From Agelas oroides (taxonomy: Eukaryota; Porifera; Demospongiae; Agelasida; Agelasidae), in assembly GCA_949130485.1 (NCBI GenBank), contig OX422198.1, positions 2,809,262 to 2,873,261 on the forward strand: a stretch of 64,000 nt of DNA, in the 5' to 3' direction. The stretch's first letter is position 1; the number at the start of each line of letters is the position of its first letter. The notes under the pieces are model-generated. The model searched no databases and was not told the DNA's origin. It was given only the letters and a program-made list of their open reading frames with translations. Position numbers and translations under genes: made by a program. Shown piece by piece: positions 46,293 to 58,036 of this stretch.

Positions 46293-47505
46293 AGTTTGAG
46301 AGTAGTTTCAATTAGTGAGAGTAGTTTGAGAGTAGTTTCAATTAGTGAGAGTAGTTTGAGAGTAGTTTCAATGAGTGACCAACACACATGAAACAATGGC
46401 TGTTCTTACTGCTGTATAGACATCAAGCGTCTGGAACCACTATACATGTATGCATGTACAGTGTTACTGCAAACGTATGTGCAGACACTACTCTTTAAGT
46501 TACTCTCAAGCTACTCTCAAACTACTCTCAAACTACTCTCAAGCTACTCTCAAACTACTTTCAAACTACTCTCAGACTACTTTCAGACTACTCTCAAACT
46601 ACTCTGAAGCTACTCTCAAACTACTCTCAAACTACTCTCACTCATTGAAACTACTCTCAAGCCGCTCTCGAACTACTCTCAAACTACTCTCAAGCTACTC
46701 TGAAACTACTCTTACTCATTGAAACTACTCTCAAGCTACTCTCAAGCTACTCTCAAGCTACTCTCAAACTATTCTCAAGCTACTCTCAAACAACTCTCAA
46801 GCTACTCTCAAACTACTCACTTATTGAAACTACTCTTAAGTTACTCTCAAGCTGCTCTCAAACTACTCTCACTCATTGAAACTACTCTCACTCATTGAAA
46901 CTACTCTCAAGCCGCTCTCGAACTACTCTCAAACTACTCTCAAGCTACTCTGAAACTACTCTTACTCATTGAAACTACTCTCAAACTACTCTCAAGCTAC
47001 TCTCAAACAACTCTCAAGCTACTCTCAAACTACTCACTCATTGAAACTACTCTTAAGTTACTCTCAAGCTGCTCTCAAACTACTCTCACTCATTGAAACT
47101 ACTCTCAAGCTACTCTTAAGCTACTCTCAAACTACTCTCAAGCTACTCTCAAGCTACTCTCAAACAACTCTCAAGCTACTCTCAAACTACTCACTCATTG
47201 AAACTACTCTCAAGTTACTCTCAAGCTACTCTCAAACTACTCTCAAGCCACTCTCAAACTACTCTCAAACTACTCTCAAAGTATTCTCAAGCTACTCTCA
47301 AGCTACTCTCAAACTACTCTCAAGCTACTCTCAAGCTACTCTCAAACTACTCTCAAACTACTCTCAATCTACTCTCAATCTACTTTCAATCTACTCTCAA
47401 ACAACTCTCAATCTACTCTCAACTACTCTCAAGCTACTCTCAAGCTACTCTCAAGCTACTCTCAAACTACTCTCACTCATTTGAAACTACTCTCAAAGGA
47501 TGAAG
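46292..47505. repeat. 11-bp minisatellite (CTACTCTCAAR) with an inverted left part
   Basis: Units of CTACTCTCAAA or CTACTCTCAAG run from about 46497 to 47505, interspersed with ACTCATTGAAACTACTCTC segments that recur at irregular spacing. At 46292-46375 the same sequence lies in the opposite orientation (GAGTAGTTTGAGAGTAGTTT with CAATTAGTGA). About 120 bp of unrelated DNA separates the two orientations. The unit has no stop in any plus frame, so long ORFs (e.g. 46969-47484) are artefacts. Confidence 0.95.
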
Positions 47506-48746
47506 TAAAACACAGTTTTTTTGTTTTCTGTTCTACTTCCACTATCTCAGGTGCTGTCCTACTGTGGACATTGTCTGTCTGTGCCCCTCATAGGAGTGAG
47601 ACCTGCCCCTGAGCTTACATGTATGACAAAACCCATGCACTTGAATTTGTATACAGTGTATACTATAGCTCTGTAGCTACGAGTCTGGTATGGTCTGCTT
47701 TCGGCTTCCAAGTAACAAGCTATCGCCCTTCTGCCTGTGTCTGTTTAGATTTTATACACATGTACATATATGTGGATTTTATAGGTAGACACTTGCTCAG
47801 GCTTGCCCCACACTGTACTACATTCAACTAGTAACATACAGTTCTTCTAGACTAGTGTGCTTACATTCTGTCTTGAGGTTCATGCTCATATAGCAATTGT
47901 GTGGTAGCAGTAATTACACCCCAAGTGGAAACAAAAAAATACCATCACTATTTATTAGAATGGTAGATCCAATCTAGCGGAAGAAATTCAATTCTTGTGA
48001 TTGTTGTTAATCCAATTATGCGGAAGGTAGCTGCACTAATTATTTTCGAGTGAATCCAATTTAACGGAAGAGCCCCGTAGTAGTAGACACCATGAAGCAT
48101 TCTTGCAAAACTAAATGGCGAAGTCACGGGCAGAACGAGTCTGTTTAGTGCACCAGGAAGTGTTGTTATCAAAACAACACTTGTGAAGTCACTGCAGAGG
48201 CGCTGCACCCAGACTGTGTTCTTATGAAAACAAGTATGGACAATAGTCACTGGTAGACTGAACGATGCTCAGATAATCGACGTTCCCAGAGCCTATACAC
48301 TTTTGGGAATGAATTTAGTACAGCAAGCAACACTCTCTGGGGTGAAGAGTAGCCTCGAACCCAGGCTTTCCATTCCGGATTTTGTCTGTACATTTGCTAT
48401 CACAATATGGGACCTATGCATGGTGACACAAGATTTTACAGTGGCCAAACTATAGCTATCTCTGATTCCCTGTTCCCTGTTCCACTTTTGCCCTAACCTA
48501 GCTTAATGACTTCTTTATGGAAGGACAAGCTGACTTGTCCACCTGCATTCAAGTCACTGTTTTCTTTCCACTTGGGGTGCAGTTAGCCTCGTACAAAAAG
48601 AAAAGAAAGTAGAAAAGGAAGATGGGTTGAGTGTTGAGTTGGAGGAGGACTGACTTCACAGCTGCCAAGTTCATCTTTACAGTGTGTACTGGTCAGTGTA
48701 AGCCTGTCAATACTTAGGTGAGATTGACTACATTTTGGTGTTTCAG
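47506..48746. other. Intergenic span, no gene recognised
   Basis: 47790-47812 carries a one-sided CTTGCTCAGGCTTGCCCC end. 47940-48075 contains ATCCAATTTAACGGAAG-type repeats. No supported exon. Confidence 0.4.
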
Positions 48747-48755
48747 TGTGTGATG

Positions 48756-49825
48756 TAGCCTCGTTCCTAGGCCTTCCAACCGTCCAGGTTTTGATCGCTT
48801 GCAGTATGCAAAAATGGAGGGGGAAGGCCTGGTCCATTTTATCACATGAATGATGTTTTGTCTACCTACATAGTAGTTAGACGCCGAGACCAAGGGATCT
48901 ACGCTATTTAAAAACCCGAGGGCCCAAGGCTGTGGCGACCCGAGCGTAGCGAGGGCGCTACTAAGGGCCTGAGGGTTTCTAAATAGCGTAGATCCCATTG
49001 GTCGAGGTGTCTAACTTATTTAGAGTACAGCGCCATAGCAACCATTTGCTTTATAAACGAGCGCTTCGGCCACAGTTGTAATAAAAAAAAAAAACGAACC
49101 ATTGAGCTACGTAAGCCGAAGCGACTTTCAAGACAACCTACTTCAGGTCTGCAAAGACAGCACAAGAACAGTCTCAACCTACACCAGCTGCCGCGTCGCA
49201 ATCGGCAAGGAATGGATACGCATATATACAAGTTCCAATCTGGATCTGGACCCGCCTCATCGCGTGCTAGGACGATTCGCCACTCGTAACGACTAATTCC
49301 GCCTCAACCGGTACCAGCGTAGATTCGCTTCACCGACCGAAGATGGCGAAAAATGTTGAAGAAGCAAGGCGGCAGTAGTACACATTTTGTTGCTGCATTC
49401 TTGCACAGTTTTGTGTACACTTATTTTGTTGTATGTAATCTTGTTTACGAATAAACTTGCCCCCTGGTACCAGGTGTCTATGAGATTTAGAAACCTGCTA
49501 CTGACCAATCAGATTACTTCATTTCTTATAGCTATACTCTAAATGTAGGTAGACAGAATGCACTTTGTGAACCCGTTCTTCGTTTTGAAACAGGAGCGGT
49601 ACTTTTTTTGCTTCGTGAACGTTCAAAATTCCAGCACTTTGGGTAGAAACTACAAGTAAAGCCTCAAGCTCGTTCTTTCGATCAGCGACCCCTCCCCCCC
49701 CCCCCCCCCCTCTGTCTACCTAGGTAGACAAAGCGTCATTCATGTGATAAAATTAATGGACCAGGCCTTCCCCCTCCATTTTTACATACTGCAAGAGATC
49801 ACAAACTGGACGGTGGGGCCTGCTA
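48756..49825. mobile_element. 1.07-kb MITE of the TAGCCTCG family, perfect 9-bp duplication
   Basis: Left TAGCCTCGTTCCTAGGCCTT; the right TIR is its mirror except for a small deletion in the last part (GGGGCCTGCTA). TGTGTGATG flanks both sides (48747-48755 and 49826-49834). Contains a strong internal fold-back at 48891-49013 (GGGATCTACGCTATTT inverted) and a C-run (49694-49710). Confidence 0.88.
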
Positions 49826-49862
49826 TGTGTGATGTGCATCAGCTATTACTATTCTTTTTCAG

Positions 49863-49999
49863 TACCAAGCACACTGGACTGTGGCTACTGTCTAGCTGGC
49901 AACACAAAGATGATCATGTTAGAGTGTGCTAACACAGGGGGTGAGGGGAACTTCCGACTGATGGGTGTAGATGGAAGTGATGGGCCACAAGAACCTCAG
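49863..49999 (+). CDS. Orphan internal exon of an unidentified gene
   Basis: 137 nt between a strong acceptor (ATTCTTTTTCAG) and a good donor (CAG|GTAAAC). The only frame open to the donor reads PSTLDCGYCLAGNTKMIMLE and CANTGGEGNFRLMGVDGSDG, phase 1 in and 0 out. Hydrophilic, with a C-x2-C pair; I do not recognise the family. No neighbouring exon is certain; a possible terminal piece after the acceptor CATTATTGCAG at 51591 (SCCEAAIMHLPNLAAFLSLR and five more codons, phase 0) is compatible but weak. A MITE ends 37 bp upstream of this exon. Confidence 0.5.
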
Positions 50000-50177
50000 G
50001 TAAACAAAATTTCACATTAGTTTTATGCATAAAATGTTTGTATACATGTTGTGTATGAACTAGCAGTCGGATCATGCACAAACATTGTATAAGAGTGAAT
50101 AGTTAATTATATTGCAAGAAATGTTTTGCAATACAATACATCAACATGTCCAACTTCTTCTTCCAAATAGAAGTGCA

Positions 50178-50838
50178 TTAGCCCTTTAACTACTAAATTA
50201 ATTACCCTAATAGTCTTGTGCAGACTAGTCCAACCTTCTTTCACCTGTATTTCCACTTCTGCCAGGAGTTAGCTCAAGAAACTTGATCCACAGCTTCTTT
50301 CAGAAGTTCTTTGCAGGTTCATGACCCTGACCACACCCACTCATTACCGAGCGCTCAACAGTCAGGGCCCTCCGACTAGACAGCGCTCCTCCAGACTGAA
50401 AGCTGCCTAAAAAGCCAGAAATGGAGTCCATACAAGGTGAAAGCACCGTTTTCTACGCTCGTTTGTACAAGAAAGCAGAAGAATGGGCCATCCAGTGCTG
50501 ACCAGGCCCTTTCTATAGCCAGCTGCAACAGCCGCCATTTGTACAAGAAAGCAGAAGAATGGGCCATCCAGTGCTGACCAGGCCCTTTCTATAGCCAGCT
50601 GCAACAGCCGCCATTTGTACAAGAAAGCAGAAGAATGGGCCATCCAGTGCTGACCAGGCCCTTTCTATAGCCAGCTGCAACAGCCGCCATGCACTGTCAG
50701 CCAGAGCGGTGCACCCACCCACCTCCCCCTGTCCCACCCTTTCTGCTAGCGCAGAACCTATCTTCAAAACGGATTGCGCCAACTGATAACATGCGGCCGA
50801 ATTTCGATGACGCGTATAGGCGTCAATCGCTGTTAAAC
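50178..50838. mobile_element. Second copy of the CCCTTTAACTAC element, expanded by a triplication
   Basis: Matches 7336-7854 end to end, including CCGCCATGCACTGTCA and ACCTATCTTCAAAAC-GGATTG blocks. Enlarged by three tandem 76-bp units at 50462-50689. Confidence 0.65.
50462..50689. repeat. Three identical 76-bp tandem units
   Basis: Each starts TTTGTACAAGAAAGCAGAAG and ends CAACAGCCGCCAT; the copies are identical by eye, suggesting very recent expansion or an assembly artefact. The related element at 7640-7710 has one unit. Confidence 0.92.
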
Positions 50839-51198
50839 GGTGGGAGAACAAAAGAGCCCTAAAAACAGCCATTTAATGATATTCATGAGATCTCTGCTGA
50901 CAGATAGAGTCGGAGTGTGTCAGGTAAAGGCTTACCATACAGAGTTGGCTACTACTTGTCCTTGCATGGCCCTTATGGAGATCCACAACTCCGAAACACA
51001 CTGGACCCTAACCTTGGACACTGCTAATGAGATTCACGACCCTGTAATGATATTCATGGTCTACCTGACAAGGGTTGCAACCCACAAAGGGTTAGACAAA
51101 TGCCTAGGGCTGGATTCAATTTTAGCTTGCCTGCTACCTCTGAATTTTTTGGCCTCATATTCAAGCCCCTTTACCCACCTTGTGCATTTCTGCATATC

Positions 51199-51590
51199 AT
51201 ATTTCTTTGATTAGACGCCCCCCCCCCCGATAGTAGCCGCACAATCCGAAGCTCTTGTGCGAAATAAACTCCGCCCTCGAATAGTAGCCGCGGCTAGTAA
51301 ACGCGGCACGCACACACATGTACAAATGATTTCTGACGACAGTCACCATGCTAGCACTAGGACTGTTTGTGTTGTACAAGTTGTTCCCACGGCTGACAGC
51401 AGGACTGAGAGGCTGCACGTACTACTCTAGCAACCGTCACCGTGTCACTCGTACCTACCTTATCCAGCTGTTGTTGATGTCTCCAGGCTTTCCAAATAAA
51501 TAAATGCCGCCCTCGAATAGTAGCTGCACAAAACGAGCAGTGAAATAAATAGTAGCCACGGCTTCTGATCTAAGAAATACACATTATTGC
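51199..51590. mobile_element. MITE related to 20997-21315
   Basis: TATTTCTTTGATTAGACGCC at the left and TGATCTAAGAAATACACA at the right; internal CGAATAGTAGCCGC blocks as in the 21-kb copy. Confidence 0.6.
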
Positions 51591-51956
51591 AGTCTTGCTG
51601 TGAAGCTGCAATAATGCATTTACCTAACTTGGCTGCTTTTCTGTCCTTAAGATTTCCTTCCCTCATTTAAAGAAAGGAACTCTTTTGGAATTGTTTTCAC
51701 TACAAGAGATTACAATGAAATTGATATGTGGGTACATGTATACCCAATGGATGTGACAAAGTGATGGATATATATTGCATACTTATGTAGTTGGTATATA
51801 CACACAAAAAGGTAAGTTAATTACTATAAATCTATTTACACAACTACGTATATATGTGAATGGTATAATAATGAGGTGTTACATCAAGGAATACAATAAC
51901 TGTGCATGGTATTGCAACAAATGCAAATTACATGTGATGCATCTATAGCATGTAGT

Positions 51957-51962
51957 TTTATT
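51957..51962 (-). terminator. Probable poly-A signal of the beta-helix gene
   Basis: AATAAA on the minus strand, about 135 bp after the stop codon. Confidence 0.5.
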
Positions 51963-52097
51963 GCTAGTGTTGGTTAAAACAGTGTGCTGTGTTTAGTAGT
52001 CCGTGGATGATGTGTTGTAAGGGTGATAAATGTATGGCGATGGTGATGCAGTATATTACTACTGTTTGAACTGCATGTATGAGTTGAAGTATTAATT

Positions 52098-55000
52098 TTA
52101 GTCATCAACACAGTATTCAAGTAGTGATTCGCGCAGTTGAATTGCAGTAGGGCTGACTGCTGGAGAGGGAAGGGGACTGTGATGCTTACGCTCCATGGCT
52201 AAGGTAGCCTTTTCCCTCAGTTTTGATAGCTTTGGGGTGATGCTTTCTGAAAATAATCTGTTGCATTGAGAGAAGGATTTTACTTTCTTCACAATGTGCA
52301 TCACTACTATGACTTTGAATGTAACCAAAGCAATGGCAACTGAGGTATACACAACCGCCTTCTGACCATGGCCAGTTGCTTCCCTGGAGTCTTCTTGATC
52401 ACTTGCCCTCGTGTAGAATGTTGCACATGAAAGAACACCCAGGTTGAGGAAATATGAATACTCTATGGTGTTTAGAATCCATGTTTTGTAGATTTGACCA
52501 GCGACTGCTCCGTGTGTTATAAGAGAGAATGCAGTTAAGGAGATAACCAGTAGGTTAACTGCAGGGTTGTCAATAGCATTTACTGAGATTATTAGGAAGA
52601 GTGCAGCACGAACTAGCAAGAGTAATCCAGTCCAGTAACGATGCCTGTCTTTGTAGGGTCCAGTGTATGCATCAAAGAATGGCTTCAGTTTGTGTATCCA
52701 TGAAAGAAGCTTATGGTTGGAGAGCTTTTGAAAGCACTGGATGAACAGAAGCATCCCAGTGTAAGGTACTGAAATGGCTAGGAGAAGTATTACTGCAGCT
52801 ACAAGGAGTGGAATGTGCTTTCCTTGTATGTAGTTCACATTTCCATCATAGAGCCAGACTTTTACAGTTTTGTCAGGGTATTTGATCAAAGTGAATGAAA
52901 ACACAGTGATGATGATCCGAAGTAGCTTTGCATAGGAGAGTAGGAGGAGTGTTGCCAGGACCTGCACTGCACTTCTGCCACTCAACTTTGCTATTTTGTC
53001 GAAATAGTGGCTGAAGATAATAATAAGCAGAACTATCAACCAGACGTAAAGTGGGAAAACAAACTGTAGCCATGTCTTGACATAGGCATCTAGCCCATTG
53101 TAGAAACAGGTCTCAATGCCAAGGTCTAGGTTGATCCAGGCTATGAACCTGCTGAGGAATGAGTTGGTTGTACTGGGAGGGAAGAAAGTAGCATGGTTGG
53201 CTCTCACTATGTTAGCATAGAAAATGAGTCCATTGATTGTTCCCACAGATACAGTAAGATTTAGCACAATCAAAAGCACCACTAGAGCTATCCCAGCTAA
53301 GGAAATGACTGGAACCCAAAGCAACGCCCACAGACTAGAGCATTCCCTACATGCAGATGTTCCAAAGACATGGCTGAGGTTGTGCTGGCATGCTCCACAG
53401 AGGATGCTAGAGCGATGGAATGCACACTGCTCATCAGGGTGCTCCAAGTTGAGATCAAAGCTGTCAGGCCTGCAGTAGTCAAATGGGCAGTGCTCATGGA
53501 CTAGGACTCCATTCTGTGAAGTATTTATGAATGTTGCACGGATCCACTTGGAGGATTGTCTGTAGACCGTCTGGGTGTCAATACTGCAGTTTATTCTGTT
53601 GTGGGTTAGTTGTGGGTCGCAAGTGCATACAGAAATATTCAACACAAACCCCAATGGACAAGGATTCAGTTGGATATGAAAGTGCAGGTTTCTGAGTACA
53701 AGAGGAAGTTTCTTTTCAACTGGAGATTGAGCGATGTATTCAGCAGGTAGCTTATCAAGTTTGTCTACTGTCAATATCATCTCTTCAATTTGGTGGCTTG
53801 ATGCAATGGTGTATATGAGATTTGTACAATTTCCTCTCACTTTTTGCGTTCTCTGTAATGCTTTCATTTCTGGTGGGCTGTCGGTTTGAGAGAATCTGCT
53901 GTGTACTGTGAACGGCACAGTTCCAAACCTCTGTCCTACAGCAACTGCAGGTATTTGAAATGTCTCACCAGGGTAAACTGTGACATTGTACTCAGTGATT
54001 TTGCAGTCAGGAAGATCATCGATACACATGCAAACCCTTGTAGGATTAGAAGACACTCGTGATAGTTGAGTTTTTTTGGGTTGAGCTTCTTGAAAGTGAA
54101 ACAATACATTGATAATCTTATTGCGAGATACTGTAGATATACCAGTAGTACAAAGATTAACCCATCCACCATAGAGGCTACTACCGGCAGAAGCAGCAGT
54201 GTTGTTTGAAAACATCATAGCTTGTGAGCTGAGTTTTTGTGGTAGTTTAATGAAACATTTGGCCCTCTTAATTTTAAAGTAAGAACTAAATTTAAGTGTG
54301 GGTTCCTCTACATACAAGGCACCTCCATTTTGCTGGGCATGATTTTTTATGAAGGTGATTTGACTGTTTGATTCTAAAGTGATAGTGGCATCATTTTGAA
54401 ATGCTAGTGCTCCGCCATTGTAGGCTTCATTTTCTATGAATTGCATTGTTGCTTCTGGTTCCATAACTATTGTTGAACCATCAATCAAAATAGCACCACC
54501 ATTCTGCTGTGCACAGTTCCTCAGGAAGGTGACATTACTTTGCTCTCTGAAAACCAGTTGAGAATCACTAAACAGTCCTATAGCACCACCTACCCTGCCT
54601 TCATTTGCCACCAATTCTGCTGTTTTTTGAAACCTCATTGTAGAGTTATCTGCAGTAATTACAGCCACCCCTTGCACCTTGTTTTTAATGAACTTAACAT
54701 CTCCATGAAAGGATATTGTACTTCTGAAAAAGGCAGCTATACTTGTATCCCCTGTATTATGGATGAATTGACATCTTCCGAAAGCTGTGATATTGCTGTC
54801 TTCTATTTTTATTCCAGCAGCGTGGGTGAAATTCATGTCTTGCATTTTAATTGACTTCATTTTTGAAATATGAAGTGCAAGTGCAGTGCTGTTTTGCACA
54901 GTTATGTTCTGTAGTTTTATTCTAGTATAACAATTATTCATGTTTGCATCCACTTGTATGCCCATCCCTGCAAAGTAACTGTCTGAAATGCTCATGATGT

Positions 55001-56006
55001 ATTCCTCTTCAGCTGGTTTGGTGCAATCGCAAGTTGGTAAAGAACCATGTAACTTAGACTCTAGACGTACCTGTATTATATCCTCCCTCCTTATCATATT
55101 AGTACTTACAATATTTTTAGCTTGAATCATTGAACATTGACATTCCCAGTTCTCTATGACAAATTGAAGGTGACCATTCCATTCTTTCTTGTTCATATTA
55201 CTGTATGTTTTAATATTGTCAATGTGAATGTAGACATTGTATGTAGTCTGTGCTAGCGTAATGTTTAGTCCAGTGGCATTATACATTTGTAAAACATTTG
55301 TTAGTTTTCCAAACATCATTTGGGAATTTGTAATGTTGAGAATGTTAGGTGAAATGACTTCTGAGGTGGAGTGAATGTTCAGAAACAGTAGTAAGCACTT
55401 CGGTGTGTTACCACTGAATACAGTCTGAGAGATGTTGGAAAGTCCAAACATGTTGATTCCCACTAACCCTGCTCCTGTGGAGTTACTTATGACCAACTCA
55501 GAAATGGTTACATTAATTGTTTGCAGGAAGTAGAAAGTCACGTTGGACATATTTGGTATCTTTGTTTTAAAATCATTAGGCCTGACAAATTTCTCTTCAG
55601 CTGTGACCTTCGAAGGGAAATGTGCCCCACAGGAAGAGAACTTTAGTTTTGCAATCCTCACCTCTGTGACATTTATGAATGCAAATCCTAGTGGTCCTGC
55701 ACATTGAATCACACTCTTTGAGTTGTTGTTGGTGTGATCATATCCAATCATGGAGATATTTCTCACATCCTTGATCAGCACTCTGAGATCCTCAGTGATG
55801 TTGGTATGGTAGTTTCCAGCTAAGAATATGATGACTGTGTTAGATGTAAAATACCGTGATGAGTTTTGTGCTACTTCAGTCAGAGTGTAACAAGGATCCC
55901 TGGGGCAACTTGTGCTATTGCTGGGTACAACATAGAACAGTTCCGCTGTGGCAGTCCAGGATAGCAGGAGGAGGTAGGACAACACATGCAGCCAGTCAAA
56001 GAGCAT
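52098..56006 (-). CDS. Beta-helix ectodomain, multi-pass membrane protein (1302 aa)
   Basis: Single-exon gene for a probable cell-surface protein. An N-terminal hydrophobic signal (LHVLSYLLLLSWTATAEL) is followed by an ectodomain of about 750 residues with many N-x-S/T sites and repeated short beta-helix turns, clearest in the GGAI/GGAL repeats near residues 470-590 (NGGAILIDGS, NGGALAFQND, NGGALYVEEP). A Cys-rich neck at about 780-888 (CPLGFVLNISVCTCDP, HCPFDYCRPDSF, LCGACQHNLSHVFG, SACRECSS) leads to about eight hydrophobic segments at 890-1230 and a basic, Ser/Pro-containing cytoplasmic tail. The start is supported by the signal peptide and by the same start and 5' leader in the decayed paralogue. 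This resembles a sponge-expanded family whose beta-helix repeats are like those of polymorphic outer membrane proteins; function unknown. The ligand role of the ectodomain is inference. Confidence 0.9.
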   Translation of the reverse strand: MLFDWLHVLSYLLLLSWTATAELFYVVPSNSTSCPRDPCYTLTEVAQNSSRYFTSNTVIIFLAGNYHTNITEDLRVLIKDVRNISMIGYDHTNNNSKSVIQCAGPLGFAFINVTEVRIAKLKFSSCGAHFPSKVTAEEKFVRPNDFKTKIPNMSNVTFYFLQTINVTISELVISNSTGAGLVGINMFGLSNISQTVFSGNTPKCLLLFLNIHSTSEVISPNILNITNSQMMFGKLTNVLQMYNATGLNITLAQTTYNVYIHIDNIKTYSNMNKKEWNGHLQFVIENWECQCSMIQAKNIVSTNMIRREDIIQVRLESKLHGSLPTCDCTKPAEEEYIMSISDSYFAGMGIQVDANMNNCYTRIKLQNITVQNSTALALHISKMKSIKMQDMNFTHAAGIKIEDSNITAFGRCQFIHNTGDTSIAAFFRSTISFHGDVKFIKNKVQGVAVITADNSTMRFQKTAELVANEGRVGGAIGLFSDSQLVFREQSNVTFLRNCAQQNGGAILIDGSTIVMEPEATMQFIENEAYNGGALAFQNDATITLESNSQITFIKNHAQQNGGALYVEEPTLKFSSYFKIKRAKCFIKLPQKLSSQAMMFSNNTAASAGSSLYGGWVNLCTTGISTVSRNKIINVLFHFQEAQPKKTQLSRVSSNPTRVCMCIDDLPDCKITEYNVTVYPGETFQIPAVAVGQRFGTVPFTVHSRFSQTDSPPEMKALQRTQKVRGNCTNLIYTIASSHQIEEMILTVDKLDKLPAEYIAQSPVEKKLPLVLRNLHFHIQLNPCPLGFVLNISVCTCDPQLTHNRINCSIDTQTVYRQSSKWIRATFINTSQNGVLVHEHCPFDYCRPDSFDLNLEHPDEQCAFHRSSILCGACQHNLSHVFGTSACRECSSLWALLWVPVISLAGIALVVLLIVLNLTVSVGTINGLIFYANIVRANHATFFPPSTTNSFLSRFIAWINLDLGIETCFYNGLDAYVKTWLQFVFPLYVWLIVLLIIIFSHYFDKIAKLSGRSAVQVLATLLLLSYAKLLRIIITVFSFTLIKYPDKTVKVWLYDGNVNYIQGKHIPLLVAAVILLLAISVPYTGMLLFIQCFQKLSNHKLLSWIHKLKPFFDAYTGPYKDRHRYWTGLLLLVRAALFLIISVNAIDNPAVNLLVISLTAFSLITHGAVAGQIYKTWILNTIEYSYFLNLGVLSCATFYTRASDQEDSREATGHGQKAVVYTSVAIALVTFKVIVVMHIVKKVKSFSQCNRLFSESITPKLSKLREKATLAMERKHHSPLPSPAVSPTAIQLRESLLEYCVDD

Positions 56007-57880
56007 TTTGGCACTTGGCTTCTTCTGGATTCAGTGCTCTCTTTCCAAATCTAATGGTACACATGTATATAAATATAGACAGTATCTTGTTTAGTCATGC
56101 CTCACCCTGACAAACTTTGCTCTTTACCGCATCTGTCTACCTTTTCAGACTTATATTGGGAGGGAGGACAAACTGAAAGTATTTTTATTAATTGTTTTGA
56201 TACAGATAGTATAGTTTGAGTAATTCCACCAATGATATTGCAAAAGTACAAAATGATATTGATCAACTGTGCAACTTTCAACTATCAAATGCACGACTGT
56301 TTCTTTCATCACAGACTAACCACACATCAGTTGTTTCCATAACCATTCATTGTTACATGTGCAACTGTTTTTGCCATGAAATTCTCACATCATGTCCACA
56401 CTGACTAACCACACAATAGTTGTTTCCACAATCATTTCACTGTTACATGCAACTGTTTTTGTTAGTACCAGTCAACCTGTCAAAATTTAGGTTTCTGTTT
56501 TACGTTTGATGCAAGCGTATACAGATAGATGTACATGTCTTTGCATGTGAGTGTTGTGGATATTTATTGCTTTTTTCTCCTGAGCCCTGTTTGCTTGTAG
56601 GTAGAATATGTACTTTATTACCAGTAGTTCAAAACTTCAGCAGGCTGATACCACACCTAATTCACAAGGTTGTACAAACCAGATCAATTTACCCATTATT
56701 ACAAACACATCTAGAAAATCTATTTCAAGCCATGTGCATTACTAGTATAAACTCATAGGGGTGCTTGTGGTCAAGGCTTATGACTTTCGATTATTTACTA
56801 CATTGCATGTTCGTGTCATCCAATACTTGGTGAGTGATTTGCATGGGTGCTTGCTCTCTGAGCATGACTTGAACATGGTTACATAAGCAGTTCTGTGCCC
56901 TCAATGTAAAGCACAAGATATTATAGTACTACACTTGTTTCCAGGCTTTTAGGAATGAGGTTATAGTATATACACCACCTCTGAGGATTGTTGTATATGC
57001 TTAACAGACGCTAAGCAGATTTATGATCAAATTGTGAAGTGGATGAGAACCTAGCTGTAGCAGAAAGCCAAAAGGAGCCTTCTCTGGGCCTCCAAAATCT
57101 ATAGTCCTTGGTATACTAAATAAGTGTTTATGAACTATTGACTAAATGCGTTCTCTATATTTTCAGTAATATGTAGCTTTGTTCTCTTGTCTGAGAATGA
57201 GAGTTCTACAGTGTTTTTACAAGAGAGCAAACCAACTTGAATGAACTCTCAGAGTCACTTCTATGTTTATCAGCTTCCTCCTAAGACTTAATAGTGTCAT
57301 TTTGGGTCAAATTGATCCAAATGACTACGTGGACAAGAGGCAGTATATAGCCTGCATATGAATTTGGTGTTACGTACGTATCATGGCGTGCGGTAGTACG
57401 CCATATGTAGGGATGACCCCGAAAAAATGGTGGCCACATTAAAAGTGCACAAATGACACGCTCGAAATGTCTACATTAGATTAGTCAAAGGCCTCTATGA
57501 GCCATATCAGGCATTACCGAGTGCTTCCATGAGCAACAGGACCGTTAACTTTGCTGGAGAGCATCGCTGAAGTACCAGACTGGCGAGTCACTAAAACGGG
57601 CAAATCGTCTATCTTCTGACTTTCTGAATTCCACATACATGGTACAATGAGGGGATGGCATAGTCCAATGCAAATCTCTAAGTACATGACGACTGTACTG
57701 CACAAACAATTGGGCCATTGCAGCAATGAATAACAGAAATAAGAAATAACTTATAGCTACCAAATATGTATAGACTTACATGTACATAAATAGTTCATAA
57801 GTTCAATCTGTTCCTTGTACACCAAATGGTGTGTGAGCTGGTGATGGCTGCCTGGCAACATTGGTGAAGGAGGCTGGAAA
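56007..57880. other. Upstream region of the beta-helix gene, no other gene recognised
   Basis: The leader just before the start (AGAGAGCACTGAATCCAGAA) is shared with the paralogue at 63021-63060. A short minus ORF at 57545-57763 begins with a signal-like MVAISYFLFLLFIAAMAQLF but has no recognised domain or support. Confidence 0.45.
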
Positions 57881-57881
57881 G

Positions 57882-57914
57882 GTCTCTCTCTCTCTCTCTC
57901 TCTCTGTGTCTCTG

Positions 57915-57972
<58 letters not shown>

Positions 57973-57984
57973 TCTCTGTGTGTG

Positions 57985-58034
<50 letters not shown>
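57882..58034. repeat. (TC)n microsatellite
   Basis: About 150 bp of TC dinucleotides with scattered TG. It lies at the 3' end of the non-LTR fragment. The Arg/Glu and Leu/Ser ORFs it generates are artefacts. Confidence 0.95.

Positions 58035-58036
<2 letters not shown>

Noticed and set aside
46969..47503. Long plus-strand ORFs reading as LKLLSSYSQTT repeats (101 and 171 aa)
   Set aside because: The 11-bp unit has no stop in any plus frame, so any such array gives long ORFs. No start context, no conservation.
53224..54854. Plus-strand ORFs of 84 and 104 aa
   Set aside because: Antisense shadows of the beta-helix membrane protein gene.
57545..57763. 72-aa ORF with a signal-like N-terminus
   Set aside because: Only the hydrophobic start is suggestive; no downstream domain, no splice support.
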